DNA of 64,000 nucleotides, from assembly GCA_018340805.1 (NCBI GenBank), contig JACMZG010001863.1, forward strand, positions 53,995,906 through 54,059,905, written 5' to 3'. A program made the translations under genes and the position numbers. Of this stretch, positions 34,005 to 45,235 are shown piece by piece; positions within the stretch are counted from its first letter, which is position 1, and the number at the start of each line of letters is the position of its first letter. Below the pieces are notes generated by a model. It saw nothing but the letters and a program-made list of their open reading frames with translations, did no database searches and was not told the origin of the DNA. The DNA is from Microvelia longipes. Its lineage: Eukaryota; Arthropoda; Insecta; Hemiptera; Veliidae.

Positions 34005-34527
34005 TTGTTGGCAATAAGAGAGCTTTGGTGGGAATAGGAAGGCCTTGCTGAGAATTGGAAAGCCTTGCTGGGGATAGGAAAGCCTTGCTAGGAATAGGAA
34101 GGCCTTGCTGAGCATTGGAAAGCCTTGCTGGGGATAGGAAAGCCTTGCTAGGAATAGGAAGGCCTTGCTGAGCATTGGAAAGCCTTGCTAGGAATAGGAA
34201 GGCCTTGCTGAGCATTGGAAAGCCTTGCTGGGGATAGGAAAGCCTTGCTAGGAATAGGAAGGCCTTGCTGAGAATAGGAAAGCCTTGCTAGGAATAGGAA
34301 GGCCTTGCTGAGAATAGGAAAGCCTTGCTGAGAAAAGGAAAGCCTTGCTGGGAATAGGAAAGCCTTGCTGAGAATAGGAAGGCCTTGCTGCAAATAGGAA
34401 AACCTTGCTGAGAATAGGAAAGCCTTGCTGGGAATAGGAAGGCCTTGCTGAGAATAGGAAGGCCTTGCTGAGAATAGGAAAACCTTGCTGAGAATAGGAA
34501 AGCCTTGCTGGGAATAGGAAAGCCTTT
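34005..34527. repeat. 20 bp minisatellite, about 26 copies
   Basis: The unit is agccttgctgagaataggaa with variants (gggataggaa, ggaataggaa, agcattggaa). Variant units are arranged in a repeated order, giving a 60 bp higher-order period in 34060-34260. It has no stops on the minus strand in any frame, which gives long open frames of a 20-residue repeat. Composition and the three-frame openness argue against coding. Confidence 0.95.
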
Positions 34528-35611
34528 TTCTGTAGCAGTGGTCCACATGCCGGGCTAATTTCTTTTGGAATGCGTGCTTCCATGCTTAACAATTAATTTC
34601 TTGCTTAAGGTTCCGGTTTATACTTTATAACTTGAGCAGTTACTCTATTATAAAGCACTACTCGTAAGCCATTGTTTCAACATTTTAGTATCTTTAAGTG
34701 GTCATCATCAGCTCTGGACAGGATTTATTCGAATTAGCACCCCGAAAACATTAAAAACGACACTACTCAAAATTTACTTTTTACCAATCGAAATTTCGGT
34801 TTTCATTAATTGACTATGTTTTTTTCAATTTGTTGGTCATTTTGAAAAGTCGTATCGACTTTGGACTAATTCATTCGATTCAGCACTCAGCTTACTATGC
34901 TCTAGAGGAGCAATCATAATAGACTCCAAGACCAAACGTGGAAGGATCGGTCATAATAAACGTAGTTCATAGTAAGTTTATCTAAGTTCTCTCACATTTT
35001 ACTTTACTAGTTCTTAGCGAGTGTTGCCCAACCTGCTGATGATGGCGCTAATATAATACTGTTGCAGAAATATTCATACTAAACAGCAAGTATCGAAAAA
35101 CACGTCTGTTTCATTAACTCAGTATAAATTTTTAAAATAAATAAATAAACAGTCACGATTTAACAATAAATTCAGTTTAGGTCCTCATAATCTTAAAATT
35201 CTTCCAGTTCATTTATCCAGGCTACATCAGAGGTTAAACTGTTCCTCCACTACAGTTATAGCATTATAATTCATTTCGTGTTTTTAGTTTGAGCTTAAAA
35301 GATAAAAAAAAAAACGTTGAATTATTATTTTTAGAGGTAATATTTTCTGTGAAGGATTATAATTCGTGATAATATTTTATAAAGCTGATAAACTCTCGCC
35401 TCTATGTTTAGATTTTTTTAACTCTATCTCACTTCATCAAAATCATATTTTTAATACTTTAGAGCTGCTGTAAAGCATTTTATAAAACCTAAATTATAAG
35501 ATTAGTTGTTAATAAGTATCACATGAAAATGCAGGGATATGACAGATATTTAAATCTTGGCGCAAAGAAATCTTATGTTAGCCGCAATGTAAAACCTGTA
35601 GTACAACCATG
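34528..35611. other. Intergenic with Penelope-like and hammerhead-like remnants
   Basis: About 34560-34790 shares sequence with 2745-2880 in reverse. The minus strand at about 34705-34720 has CTGATGA with GAAA much farther away. About 35020-35110 (gcccaacctgctgatgatgg, cagcaagtatcg) is a decayed copy of the right arm of 25648-25945. Confidence 0.45.
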
Positions 35612-35860
35612 CAGCCTCCATGGTCGAGGGCGCCATGGCTTCAGTAATTATACTGACTTTTGACTACGGAGGTCGGTGGTTCGCATCCCAGGTTACGCTC
35701 TCTGTTGGTATAAGATTATTGTTTAAATAAATTATCGCCAAGTTTAGATTATACTCGGAGTGTAACGATTCCTATTTCCATATTAGGTGGTTCACGCAGA
35801 GGTCATCTCTGATGGGCTGCAAAGCTCTTAACAGGCAATATTAGTTATTAATACTATACA
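35612..35860 (+). mobile_element. tRNA-derived SINE-like unit
   Basis: It has an A box-like TGGTCGAGGGC (35621-35631) and a B box-like GGTTCGCATCCC (35678-35689), then a body with words cgccaagtttag and ggttcacgcagaggtc. A-to-B spacing is slightly longer than in tRNAs. It may instead be a tRNA pseudogene with flanking sequence. Confidence 0.45.
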
Positions 35861-36289
35861 ACCGTATGGAGTATTATTTCCACGTAGAAATCTTCGACAG
35901 AGTATTTGTGTTCAGTGCTTTTCTAAGCCTAACTCGGATTGAATCACTAACTCAAAATTCAAGTGCAGACTAATGGATTTAACAATCATATGTACCAGGA
36001 AACTATGATACTGAAGACGATGAGCGGGCTGACCAACATGCCTGGGGTTTAGCTATTTCTTCCTCTCTAGATCTTGTAGTAGGTGTTGCTATACTGCTTA
36101 GACAGCTCTAAAGACAGGCTCGTGGTTAGCCATTTTAGAAACCTGTAGATTCATTCTGCTGGGATAAGAGAGTCCGAGGTACTCATTAAAGGACCGTCTA
36201 AAAGCCTTACCATCAATTTTATATCTCTTGGGAAGTATTTTTTACTCAATAACTAGCGCCGCCTAGACTTGATGAGACTGCCCTTTCTT
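35861..36289. other. Intergenic, nothing recognised
   Basis: No feature supported. Confidence 0.35.
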
Positions 36290-36825
36290 CTTTTAGAATC
36301 TGCTTTAAAATCATCATTTAAAAGCTCTATAAAAATAATAATTTAAAGCTCTCTAAAAATCACCATTTAAAAACTCTTTAAAAATCAACATTTAGAAGCT
36401 TTTTAAAAAATCAACTTGTAGAAGCTCTCTAAAATTCATCATCAAATAGCTATCAAAAATTAATCATTTAGAAGCTATCTAAAATCAATCATTTAGAATC
36501 TATCTAAAATTAATCATTTAGAAGGTCTCTAAATATCATCATTTAGAAGCTTTTTAAAAATAATAACTTAAAGCTCTCTAAAATCACAATTTAAAGCTCT
36601 TTAAAAATAATCATTTGTAAGCTCTCGAAAAAATAACTTTTAGAAGCTCTTTAAAAATTAACATTTAGATGCTCTTTAAGAATCAATTGTAGAAGCTCTC
36701 TAAAATTCATCATCAATTAACTATCAAAAATTAATCATTTAGAAGCTATTTAAAATTAATCATTTTGAAGCTCTATAAAAATTATTATTTAGATGCTCTC
36801 TAAATATCATCATTTAATTAATTAG
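36290..36825. repeat. Degenerate tandem array of about 24-30 bp units
   Basis: About 20 copies of a unit like agctctctaaaaatcatcatttag, with many small indels. It is AT-rich and non-coding. Confidence 0.85.
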
Positions 36826-36849
36826 GGCCTACGTTATTAACTCTCATAC

Positions 36850-36925
36850 GATTGAAAAAATTATTAGGTAGTTCAAAATACGCCGCTGAAGTAAGCAAAG
36901 CTTAAAAATTCCATATGAATTACAA
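36850..36925 (+). repeat. 75 bp duplicated segment, copy 1
   Basis: The segment starting gaaaaaattattaggtagtt and ending attccatatgaattac is repeated almost exactly at 37964-38033 in the same orientation. Confidence 0.9.
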
Positions 36926-37472
36926 ACGAATTACGTCCTGATTCGTACCGCTTCGTAGCACGAGTTAAAACTTATTGTGAATGCTGAGTCATGAGATAGT
37001 TCGTGCGTAGAATAAATTCTTTAGAAAAAATCATATTCGTACAAAACTGATCCTATTTATTCCACACTCGAATTTAATCCCCCCCCCCTCCCTACAGATT
37101 CAGAAAGGAAGATACTACACTTAGCAGACTGTATTAAGATAAGAAAGTTAAACGGCAGGAAAGTAGGAAAATATTAGGCTCAGTTTGCCTTAAAAGCGAG
37201 ATAAACCTTGAACTCTAATACAGATAACAGATATTACTAAGCCCTTGGAACCATTAGCTTTTATTGTTATAGCCCTTCAAGGTATCATATTTGTTTCAAA
37301 GGTCTTTTACCTAACTTTACCTACATGCCTCTGACTGCTTTACTCTGAAATAAGTGAAATTATATTCAACTTATCTTTAAATAACTCAGTTATAATGATA
37401 AACACAGCCTAAAGGCTGGCACTCATGCTTTGGTCTGTTTTTTGTTCTTTTTGCTAATGCAATTTACTAAAG
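36926..37472. other. Intergenic with a C run
   Basis: A C-rich run lies at 37079-37092. No gene was seen. Confidence 0.4.
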
Positions 37473-37474
37473 TA

Positions 37475-37638
37475 CGACACACGACTAAAATCAATTGACA
37501 GCGCGGGAATATAGTGTTGAGGAACCAATCGGGTTGGCCGGATTTGAAATTGAAGGTGTGGTTTAATATCCAGGACTAACCTCATTGGCTCCCTCGCATT
37601 ATTTTCCCACGCTGTCGATTGATTTTAGCCGTGTGTCG
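37475..37638. mobile_element. 164 bp MITE with TA target duplication
   Basis: Terminal inverted repeats of about 40 bp begin cgacacacgactaaaatca at the left and mirror at the right (tgattttagccgtgtgtcg). TA lies on both sides (37473-37474 and 37639-37640). There is no coding sequence. Tc1/mariner-type by target site only. Confidence 0.8.
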
Positions 37639-37734
37639 TATTATAAGAATAAAATATTCTTTTAAACACTTTTGTCCCTGAAATTTGCTAAAGTATAATA
37701 TAGAGTACAGAGTACAGCTCGTTGCTCATCTTCA

Positions 37735-37960
37735 ATACTTCGGAAATCACCTAATTTATATTGAAGTACATCTTCCGACTCGATCCACTCATCCCTAGGT
37801 AGTAAAAACATACGTTTTATTCTCAGAGATCACCCATCCAGATATTGACCTCGCTTGATGAAGCTTAACATTATTTATTCATCGATAACTGTCGTATTGA
37901 AATGAAACTAAGTATACTTGTTCTTTACATAAAGATACTTATTTATTACTTATATTAAGT
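37735..37960 (-). repeat. Dispersed repeat family A, partial reverse copy
   Basis: It carries cgactcgatccactcatccc, tattctcagagatcaccc, tgacctcgcttgatg and gaaatgaaactaagtatac. Confidence 0.65.
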
Positions 37961-37963
37961 AAT

Positions 37964-38033
37964 GAAAAAATTATTAGGTAGTTCAAAATACGCCGCTGAA
38001 GTAAGCAAAGCTTAGAAATTCCATATGAATTAC
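37964..38033 (+). repeat. 75 bp duplicated segment, copy 2
   Basis: It nearly matches copy 1 at 36850 (one a-to-g change in the word gcaaagctta). It sits inside the distal part of a family A-like stretch (tacttatattaagtaatg). Confidence 0.9.
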
Positions 38034-38368
38034 TGAAGTACTTACTGAAGTTACTTAAGTTATTATATTAAGTCTTTTTCATTGCACTAAATTTCAACTT
38101 AATTGAATATATTTGTATTTTCAACCACTTTTTTAAATAAGGATTCATGTCACTCGATGAAAATTTAACTAATTCTGTTAAGAAAATGAAACTTCAAATT
38201 CATTGGCCTAGTTATTGCACTAAATACGAGCTACATTTCACTTCGATCTGAATAAAGTAATAAACGGTACGAACCGGGTTATTGCGTCGACATTTCATTG
38301 CGTCGACAAGTTATTTGTCGACGCAATGATTTGTCGACGGAACGATACGGAGCCGCCTAAGCCTATAC
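38034..38368. other. Intergenic with a strong hairpin
   Basis: A perfect 14 bp stem with a 5-base loop lies at 38296-38328 (cattgcgtcgacaa facing ttgtcgacgcaatg). The word gcgtcgac also occurs at 38284 and, inverted, at 38332. It lies directly beside the hAT-like MITE. Confidence 0.6.
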
Positions 38369-39087
38369 CAAGGATGTTGAATAAAGGGGATGACGCACTA
38401 AGTCGAATTGCCATTCAACAAAGTGAGCCCATCGAAAATCAAAACATAGAGATGAATGCAACACGAAACACACGTCAAAAACCAACTGCACATGCTTGGT
38501 ACGAACTGCGCATGCTTATGATCCTTATAACAGCGCAGGTCTTGAAATTTAGAGGCAAACTTAACTCTCAATGGGTTTCCCATTGTTTTGCTTGCGAAGG
38601 TTATAAAGAAATTGAAATAAGTTCATACTTTTTAACTGTTTTTTTGTTAATATTGCTTAAAATTAACACCATTAAAGAAAATTAAGAACATTACAACCAA
38701 AATTGAATCTTGAAAACTAGCAAAACATTTCACTAGGCTAAAAAAAGACAAAATATTAACACATTTAACTTACTCTGTACGAAAAGTAAACGGTAAAGCT
38801 TCAATTACTCTCACTAAAGTGGCTACATAGAGTCCAAAATGTAAAATATAAGCACAAATGACTTGACAAGCACCAAATGTAACAATAACGAAAGCACTGA
38901 AGAAAGTTGAGAAGCAAAATCGACAACCAAGAATTGTATGACAACTTAGCTACATAACCTGCGTTTGGCGCCTTTTTTAATTATAGCCTAAGGGGAGGTA
39001 AGTTTGCTCCTATTTCTCTATCTCATACAACTTCCATGGGGTCAGAAATATTCCTTAATGCGTCATCCCCTTTATTCAACATCCTTG
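38369..39087. mobile_element. hAT-like MITE, 719 bp, full copy
   Basis: Terminal inverted repeats of about 28 bp start CAAGGATGTTGAATAAAGGG at both ends. The target duplication is 8 bp: gcctatac (38361-38368) and gcctacac (39088-39095), one mismatch. Length, 8 bp duplication and CA start fit hAT. No transposase remains. An open frame at 38326-38685 crosses its edge and is spurious. Confidence 0.85.
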
Positions 39088-39095
39088 GCCTACAC

Positions 39096-40204
39096 CGATC
39101 ACGGGTAAGTAAGAATCAGGAGTTTGATTGTGCTGGACAAACATAGCTCATTATAGAAAATGACTATATGATAAATGTTATTTAGTGACCATACTGTAAA
39201 GTATATACCACGAAAAATCCATTGCTTACTAAAATTTACTGTGTTTCATCTTTAGTGATCTTAACAATATAAGTAGTAGGATCAGTTTACGAAATTTTAG
39301 TTCCAAACAGCAATTGACTTAAGCACGAGCTTGATTTAAGTAAAATGTCTAGGATGTTCAATCTAATTACTTTATCTCTTAGGTCAATTTTTTCCAATAC
39401 CTTTCTAACTAACATCGCTACATATGTTCATTAAAATTCTAAAAAAATCAGTAAACTGCGAACTATCAGGTGACAAAAAAAGCAAACTAGTAGTTTAAAT
39501 GAACATGTAAATACGTATTCTGAATTGAAATATATGACAGGTTGATGAATGATCACTAAGTAGACCACTGCTTTTAAAACTAAAAACCTCATAACGTATT
39601 GACCAATAGGCGACATGATTCAGCCCAATAAAGCACTGCTTAGTATAATCAACCAAAGATTAAATGGATGTTGAACTAAAAAGTTTCCATTCTCGTAAAA
39701 TGCGGATGGTAATTTTATAAAACCTTTTCGAGAGGGTAACATTAAGAACAAGGTCCCTTGGTTGGCGAGCATGCAGTACTTCAGATGAGAGGGCTAAACC
39801 TTCGTATCGATTCCTCTTATTTATTAAAATTCACGGACACAATGTCTTTATGGTAATTCTCGCACTTTAAAAATCAAATTTTACAGCTGTTACATAATCG
39901 GCTGTTATTACCAGATGTATTCAATGAAGTAGACAAAGTATCATTCAACGTATAGATCAGGCAAATACTAAATTGTTTAGATTCTGAACAGGATCGACTA
40001 GTTTTCAACTTTATAGTGTCTCTACTCCCAGAGAGACTGTTCAAAGAAAATAGAATTTTCTCCTGTTTTCTTACAATCTTTACAGTTTCTACTTCACTAA
40101 ATTACTTTGATCTCGTTGTTTGTTAAAAAAAAAGTTTAAAACTTAAAAAATTTTCGAAACAAAATAAAAAAACTTTGCATCCTAACTAAATGATTTTACA
40201 ATAA
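39096..40204. other. Intergenic, nothing recognised
   Basis: A weak tRNA-like B box (cgtatcgattcc) lies near 39806, without a convincing A box. Confidence 0.35.
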
Positions 40205-40885
40205 TTGACTGTATCAATTTATGCAAACATTGAGTATCTATTTATGCAAACAGACTGTGCCCTTATTTTTTAGGAATAGTAGACTGTATCTATTTATGCA
40301 AACTATGTCTTTATTTATTAGGAATAGTAGACTGTATCTATTTATGCAAACTATGTCTTGATTTATTAGGAATAGTAGACTGTATCTATTTATGCAAACA
40401 AACTCTGTCCTTATTTTTGTTAGGAATCGTAGACTGTATCTATTTATGCAAACTGTGTCCGTATTTATATGTAATAGTAGACTGTATCTATTTATGCAAA
40501 CAAACTCTGTCCGTATTTATTTAGAATAGTAGACTGTATCTATTTATGCAATATGCAAACAAACTCTGTCCTTATTTGTTAGAAATCTTAGACTGTATCT
40601 ATTTATGCAAACAAACACTGTCCCTATTTGTTAGGAATCGTAGTCTATATTTATTTATGCAAACAAACTCTGTCCTTATTTATTAGGAATCGTAGACTGT
40701 ATCTATTTATGCAAACAAACTCTGTCCGTATTTATTTAGAATAGTAGACTGTATCTATTGATGCAATATGCAAACAAACTCTGTCCTTATTTGTTAGGAA
40801 TCTTAGACTGTATCTATTTATGCAAAAAAACTCTGTCCTTATTTATTAGGAATAGTAGACTGTATCTATTTATGCAAACAAAGAG
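40205..40885. repeat. Minisatellite of 50-60 bp units, about 13 copies
   Basis: The unit is tagactgtatctatttatgc plus aaacaaactctgtcc plus ttatttattaggaat. Units differ by presence of a second atgcaa word and by the length of the t-rich part. Confidence 0.9.
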
Positions 40886-40889
40886 TATC

Positions 40890-41055
40890 TATTTATGAAC
40901 CAAGTTCTGCAGTAGAAATACAGGATATTTACTTTTGTCATATTATCTTCATGATTATAACAGAAAATTAACAGGAAACTCAGGTCTCAATAGAAACCTT
41001 TTTTTCAGAAACTCAGTCAAAATTTTTAAGCCCAACTTATAATTCCTAAGTTTGT
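40890..41055 (+). repeat. Direct repeat of about 165 bp, copy 1
   Basis: aagttctgcagtagaaatac to aatttttaagcccaa is repeated at 41597-41765 with scattered changes. The two copies are about 700 bp apart. Confidence 0.85.
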
Positions 41056-41596
41056 TGTATCCTTATTTATACGCAATGGTAAATTGAATTTGTATCCCTG
41101 CTATGCGATTCAAAGTATAGTAAACTGAACATTTTTAAAAATGGTTTAGCATGTTGTTAGAGCTATGCAGCAACGTTTTAATAATAACTAATTCGTTACA
41201 GCAAAATATCTCTAAAGCATCCATAGAATGTATTTTTTTGGAAACAGTGTCGAGGCTTTTATGTTTATTTGACACTGTGAGTTTTGATGTTAACCGTTTT
41301 AGGTATTAAGGAATAAATATTTGTTGAATGATAAAACCTCTTTTAACACAACTGTAACCAACGCAACAAATTATACCTTAAGAGAATAATTAGAATTGTC
41401 TATACATAAATATAATGTATTTAATTCATAGATAATTATAAAATAACTTTCTTAATAATACCTATACAAGTAAATTAAAATCAAGTCTAAATGAAAACAA
41501 AAATAAAAATGACTAACAGAAAAGAAAAATACCGTGGTAAAAGAAAAATTACTGAGAAACCTTAGGAAAACTTTGTTGGAAACCCAAGTAATTATT
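41056..41596. other. AT-rich intergenic between direct repeats
   Basis: Nothing recognised. Confidence 0.35.
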
Positions 41597-41765
41597 TCGA
41601 ACTAAGTTCTGCAGCAGAAATGCAGGATATTTATTTCTGTAATATTATCTTCATAAATATAACAGAAAATTAACAGGAAACTAAGGTCTCAATAGAAACT
41701 TATTTTTCAGAAACACAATCAAACTTTTTTAAGCACAAATTACATTTCCTAAGTTGGAGTTTTAA
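41597..41765 (+). repeat. Direct repeat of about 165 bp, copy 2
   Basis: See the copy at 40890. Shared words include ggtctcaatagaaac and aacagaaaattaacaggaaact. Confidence 0.85.
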
Positions 41766-42439
41766 GTCTCATAGTAAGCTGATTGGAAAAAATAAGTTTT
41801 CTAGTTTTTATTTTTATTCTAAGAAAAATTGTGATTTATTCGTTGAAATACAGTGCCTTAATGCTGAATCAAAACGGAGCAAAACAAGACTGTTGTTTGA
41901 GAGAGGTAGTGAATTGGTAGGTTAGTAGGTTTTTTGCTGACAAAAAAATCATTAAAGTGCAATTTTATTGCCAAGGGAGTAAAAGTTCATTTTACATACA
42001 ATTTTATTTTTTTAAAGTAGTTATCGGGCAGTAATTATTGTCCCACGCAATAAGTTTCACGTAAAATCTAACAAGATAGAGACTAATGATAGTTGTAACT
42101 TGTTCGATTTCAAGAATTTAAAAACCATTTATTTGTTATTGTTATCATTCTAAATTCATTATCTTTAATTGGTTTAGTCAGTAGGGATAGTGATGTTTAA
42201 TGTACTCTTACAAAAATAGTACATCTGGCGCTAAAGTGATTTTATTGCGGAAATTATTTATTGACTATCATTTTGTTATTGCTCGTCATTGAACAGATTT
42301 CAACTAAAAAGATTCCACTTTACCGCCTAGTAAAGTCTAAATTTACCATTTCCTTTAGTGGGATTTGCAAAATTATTAAATATTGATTTCGTAGATGATG
42401 CATTTATGAACTAAAATCAACTTCAGCGGATAGGAGCAG
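41766..42439. other. Intergenic, nothing recognised
   Basis: The word ccaagggagtaaaagtt (about 41972) resembles the ccaagggagtaaag words near 60183, which suggests a shared low-copy repeat. Confidence 0.35.
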
Positions 42440-43060
42440 CAAGGTTTTGGCAAGCAACAATATTGGGACGACCTTCACCTATTCCACCATCAGAAAATTC
42501 CTTGGAAGCGTTAAAAATTCCCTTCCAGTGAAAACTAATTGTATTTATAAGAAGATGTAACTATGGAAAAGTTTACGTCGGAGAGACAGGTGGACTCATA
42601 TCTACGCGTTTAGCCGAGCACATCACACACCATTGACGACGATTGTCGGTCCGCGGCCGCAGAGCATTCACGAAGTACTGGTCATCTTATTAATTTTGAA
42701 AAAAGCCGAGGTACTTGCGAATGTTTCTCGATATCGAGAACGGCTCATCAGGAAAGCTATAGAGATTGCATAGGAATAACATCAACAGGGGCATGGGTTT
42801 GAAGATTTCTAACTCGTGGACACCGCTTATCTGTTTTGGATAATTCCATAAGCCGATTTCAGCCTCTAACTACGTCACGTATAACCTAGTCATCGATTAC
42901 GTCATCCAACGGAAATCCTCTATTAGCCAGCACGTCAGCCAGACAGGACAGCCTTTCACGACCTTCAAGTAGATTACGTCACACTGGACCTTCGAATCTT
43001 AACTCCTCCTCATGGATATAATGTTTGTCCTCCAGAGGTGCCCACTGACATAATACTCTC
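42440..43060 (+). pseudogene. Penelope-like element: GIY-YIG endonuclease remnant
   Basis: Conceptual translation across several frames gives PYSTIRKFLGSVKNSLPV, then CNYGKVYVGETGG (GIY-YIG type; about 42551-42590), STRLAEHI, and after a shift VLVILLILKKAEVLANV and SRYRERLIRKAIEI (about 42720-42770). The last part (about 42860-42980) is shared with the middle of 22975-23445. The reverse transcriptase part is absent. The frame is broken by stops and shifts, so it is dead. Confidence 0.7.
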
Positions 43061-43909
43061 AATACACGCAGTCATATAGTGTGAGTTGTCAATGGAAAAA
43101 TTCAAGTTTTCTCCAGGAGAGTAATGTCATTGATTTTAAAAATTACATGTCAGTTAACAGACTTCTTTAAATGACTAAGGAAAAATAGGAAAAAGAAAAA
43201 CAATTAGAGGAAAGTAAAAAACTATTAATTGGATATTAAAGAACACATAACATCGACAGAGAATGAAAATAAACTGAGTTTTCTAAAAACTTTTCTAAAC
43301 GATTCGGTATAGAGTTAGATGTCTTAAGTTTTCTCTTTCAGTTTTGAAATTTTTTTAAGAGTAACTAATTGAAATTTTGTTGAAAAATAAAATAAAAACA
43401 GCTCTTATGGCAAGGGAGTAATTCTGACATACTGCATTTAGTTCTACTATTATTACTAGAGTTACTACTTTGTACTACAACTACAATGAAAGCTCCTTCA
43501 AACTAAAGGAAAATATTCACAAAACCAAAATATTCCCTGCTTCTAATACGGCAATCTTGTATACATTTCAACTCTGCGCACAAAGTCTTAAGTAAAAATT
43601 TGTAGTATTTTAAAAAGGAATTTGCGTCTACATGAAGGAAACAATTTTTGCTCCAGCTGACTGTTTTATATAAGATTTCAAACACGGCAAATTTTCCACT
43701 ATACCAAGCTAAATAATAACCATATTTATTTTACAGTTCAATAGTTTACTTTCTTATCTCCTATATGGATAAGAAAGCATTGAAACTGTAACTCACATTC
43801 ATTAAAGGTCTACGTTTTAAAACCTTTGGAATCTAAAACTCGAAAGCAGCTCATTTCTGTATATTTGTAGATATGTATTGTTTGTAGTTTAAAATTTAAG
43901 ATATACTTT
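43061..43909. other. Intergenic, nothing recognised
   Basis: The word ggcaagggagtaattctg near 43408 resembles the low-copy word at 41972. Confidence 0.35.
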
Positions 43910-44130
43910 TTCTTTTTACACTTTTTCATATAAACCGTAGGTATATGGGGGAATTATTGTGTTTCCACAAATAATACGAAACAAGGTTTTCAACAAAATC
44001 ATCCATTTCAGGTAGTTTTAGGACCTCATGAGTGTTTTTATCCTAGTTATCTGTTATATGTGTGTGTACGTGAGACTTTTATCATCGTAGGCTGCGATGT
44101 GCTTATGCTAAAGAGTTAAAACTTGGATCC
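43910..44130 (+). repeat. Dispersed repeat family A, 5' part
   Basis: It has the opening (acactttttcatataaaccgtaggtatatggggg), tccatttcaggtagttttagg, tgtgtgtgtacgtg and tatgctaaagagttaaaac. Confidence 0.7.
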
Positions 44131-44209
44131 TTGAAATATACAAGTAACACAAATAAGTGATAAGAGCAGTGGCTAGTTTTAAATACTTAATAATATGGAC
44201 GCAAAACTC

Positions 44210-45235
44210 CTTTTTACTTTTCCTATAGGTATATAGGAAAAGTATTGTGTTTAAAGAATCCAAAACCGGGATGAAACTAGAAGTATCCGTTTCAGGCGTT
44301 TTAAAGGCCTCTTGAGTGGTTTTCGCCAATTTGTCTGTCTGTATATGTGTATGAGTGTGTGAATTTTTTCATGTTTCCTCTAGTAATCACTACTAAAGGC
44401 CGTTTATTTTTAGCTCGTTCCACAACTGTACATGTTGTACCTTTTAAAAACAAATTTGTATAAATCTGGTTTTGTTTTCTTAATATTTCTTTTCTTCTTT
44501 TGGTAAAAATGTTGAATGTTTTCAATTGGATGTTTTCATTCAAATTAAAATGAGGAGGTTCATGAAGTTTCTTTTTATTCTTTTGGAAAAAAGAAGAAAA
44601 TGTGTGTGTGTCTGTTATCATCGTAGTTATGCTAGAGAGTTGAAACTTTGTACAAAAAGCAGTCTACCACTGTAGTTGTGCTATCCAGAAAATATTTTTT
44701 ACGACGACATTAACCCGCAATAATGACTCAGTGAAAATTTCAAAAAAAATTAAATCGCGGAAAACTCATGCGATCAGAATGAGATTTGGCACGCATTTAG
44801 CTATGTATAAGGCAAATATGTTAGCTAAGTTTCATCTCATTATCAGCATTAGTTCAATTTTTATCGAATGACTTGAGTACGTTTTTTAAAAAAATGTAAA
44901 AATCAGAAAATGACTTAATTCAGTTGAAACTTAGTACATGTGTATGTTTACCTTTACTTATTACATAAGTACACTAAGTTTAGTTTCAATATGACAAGTA
45001 CATCCATGATTTTTGTTGGATCATAAAAGTTAAGCAGCATTGAGCGTGGTCAGTGCTGTATGCGGTATGCGTGACCGCTGAGAATGATACGGATGCATTT
45101 ACTATCTTAGGACTAGCGAAGCGAGTCTAAAGACATGTTGCAGTATAAATTTGTCGAATTGTATAATCTGAGGACGAGCGTAGCGAATCTGATGTAATGA
45201 GGAAAAGTTTCGAGATACCTCGTATCCGATTTTTT
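44210..45235 (+). repeat. Dispersed repeat family A, longest copy with an insertion
   Basis: It starts with the hairpin acttttcctataggtatataggaaaagt, then ccaaaaccgggatgaaac. An extra piece at about 44360-44600 interrupts the tgtgtgtg stretch. It resumes at tgttatcatcgtag, tatgctagagagttgaaact, atgactcag and ttatcagcattagttc, then gagcgtggtcagtgctgta, ctagcgaagcgagtct, gacgagcgtagcgaatct, and ends gatacctcgtatccga. Confidence 0.8.

Noticed and set aside
34148..34592. Long minus-strand frames with repeated LFLARLSYPQQGFPILSKA-type peptide
   Set aside because: They come from the 20 bp minisatellite, which is open in every frame. There is no start context or non-repeat coding flank.
36000..36230. 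Possible LINE RNase H fragment on the minus strand
   Set aside because: Conceptual translation gave only short stretches with stops and no motif I could tie to a family.
38326..38685. 119-residue plus-strand frame
   Set aside because: It begins outside and ends inside the hAT-like MITE, so it cannot be an ancestral gene. It has no family features.
40890..41765. Solo LTR pair or small LTR element
   Set aside because: No primer binding site, polypurine tract or flanking duplication was seen at either direct repeat.
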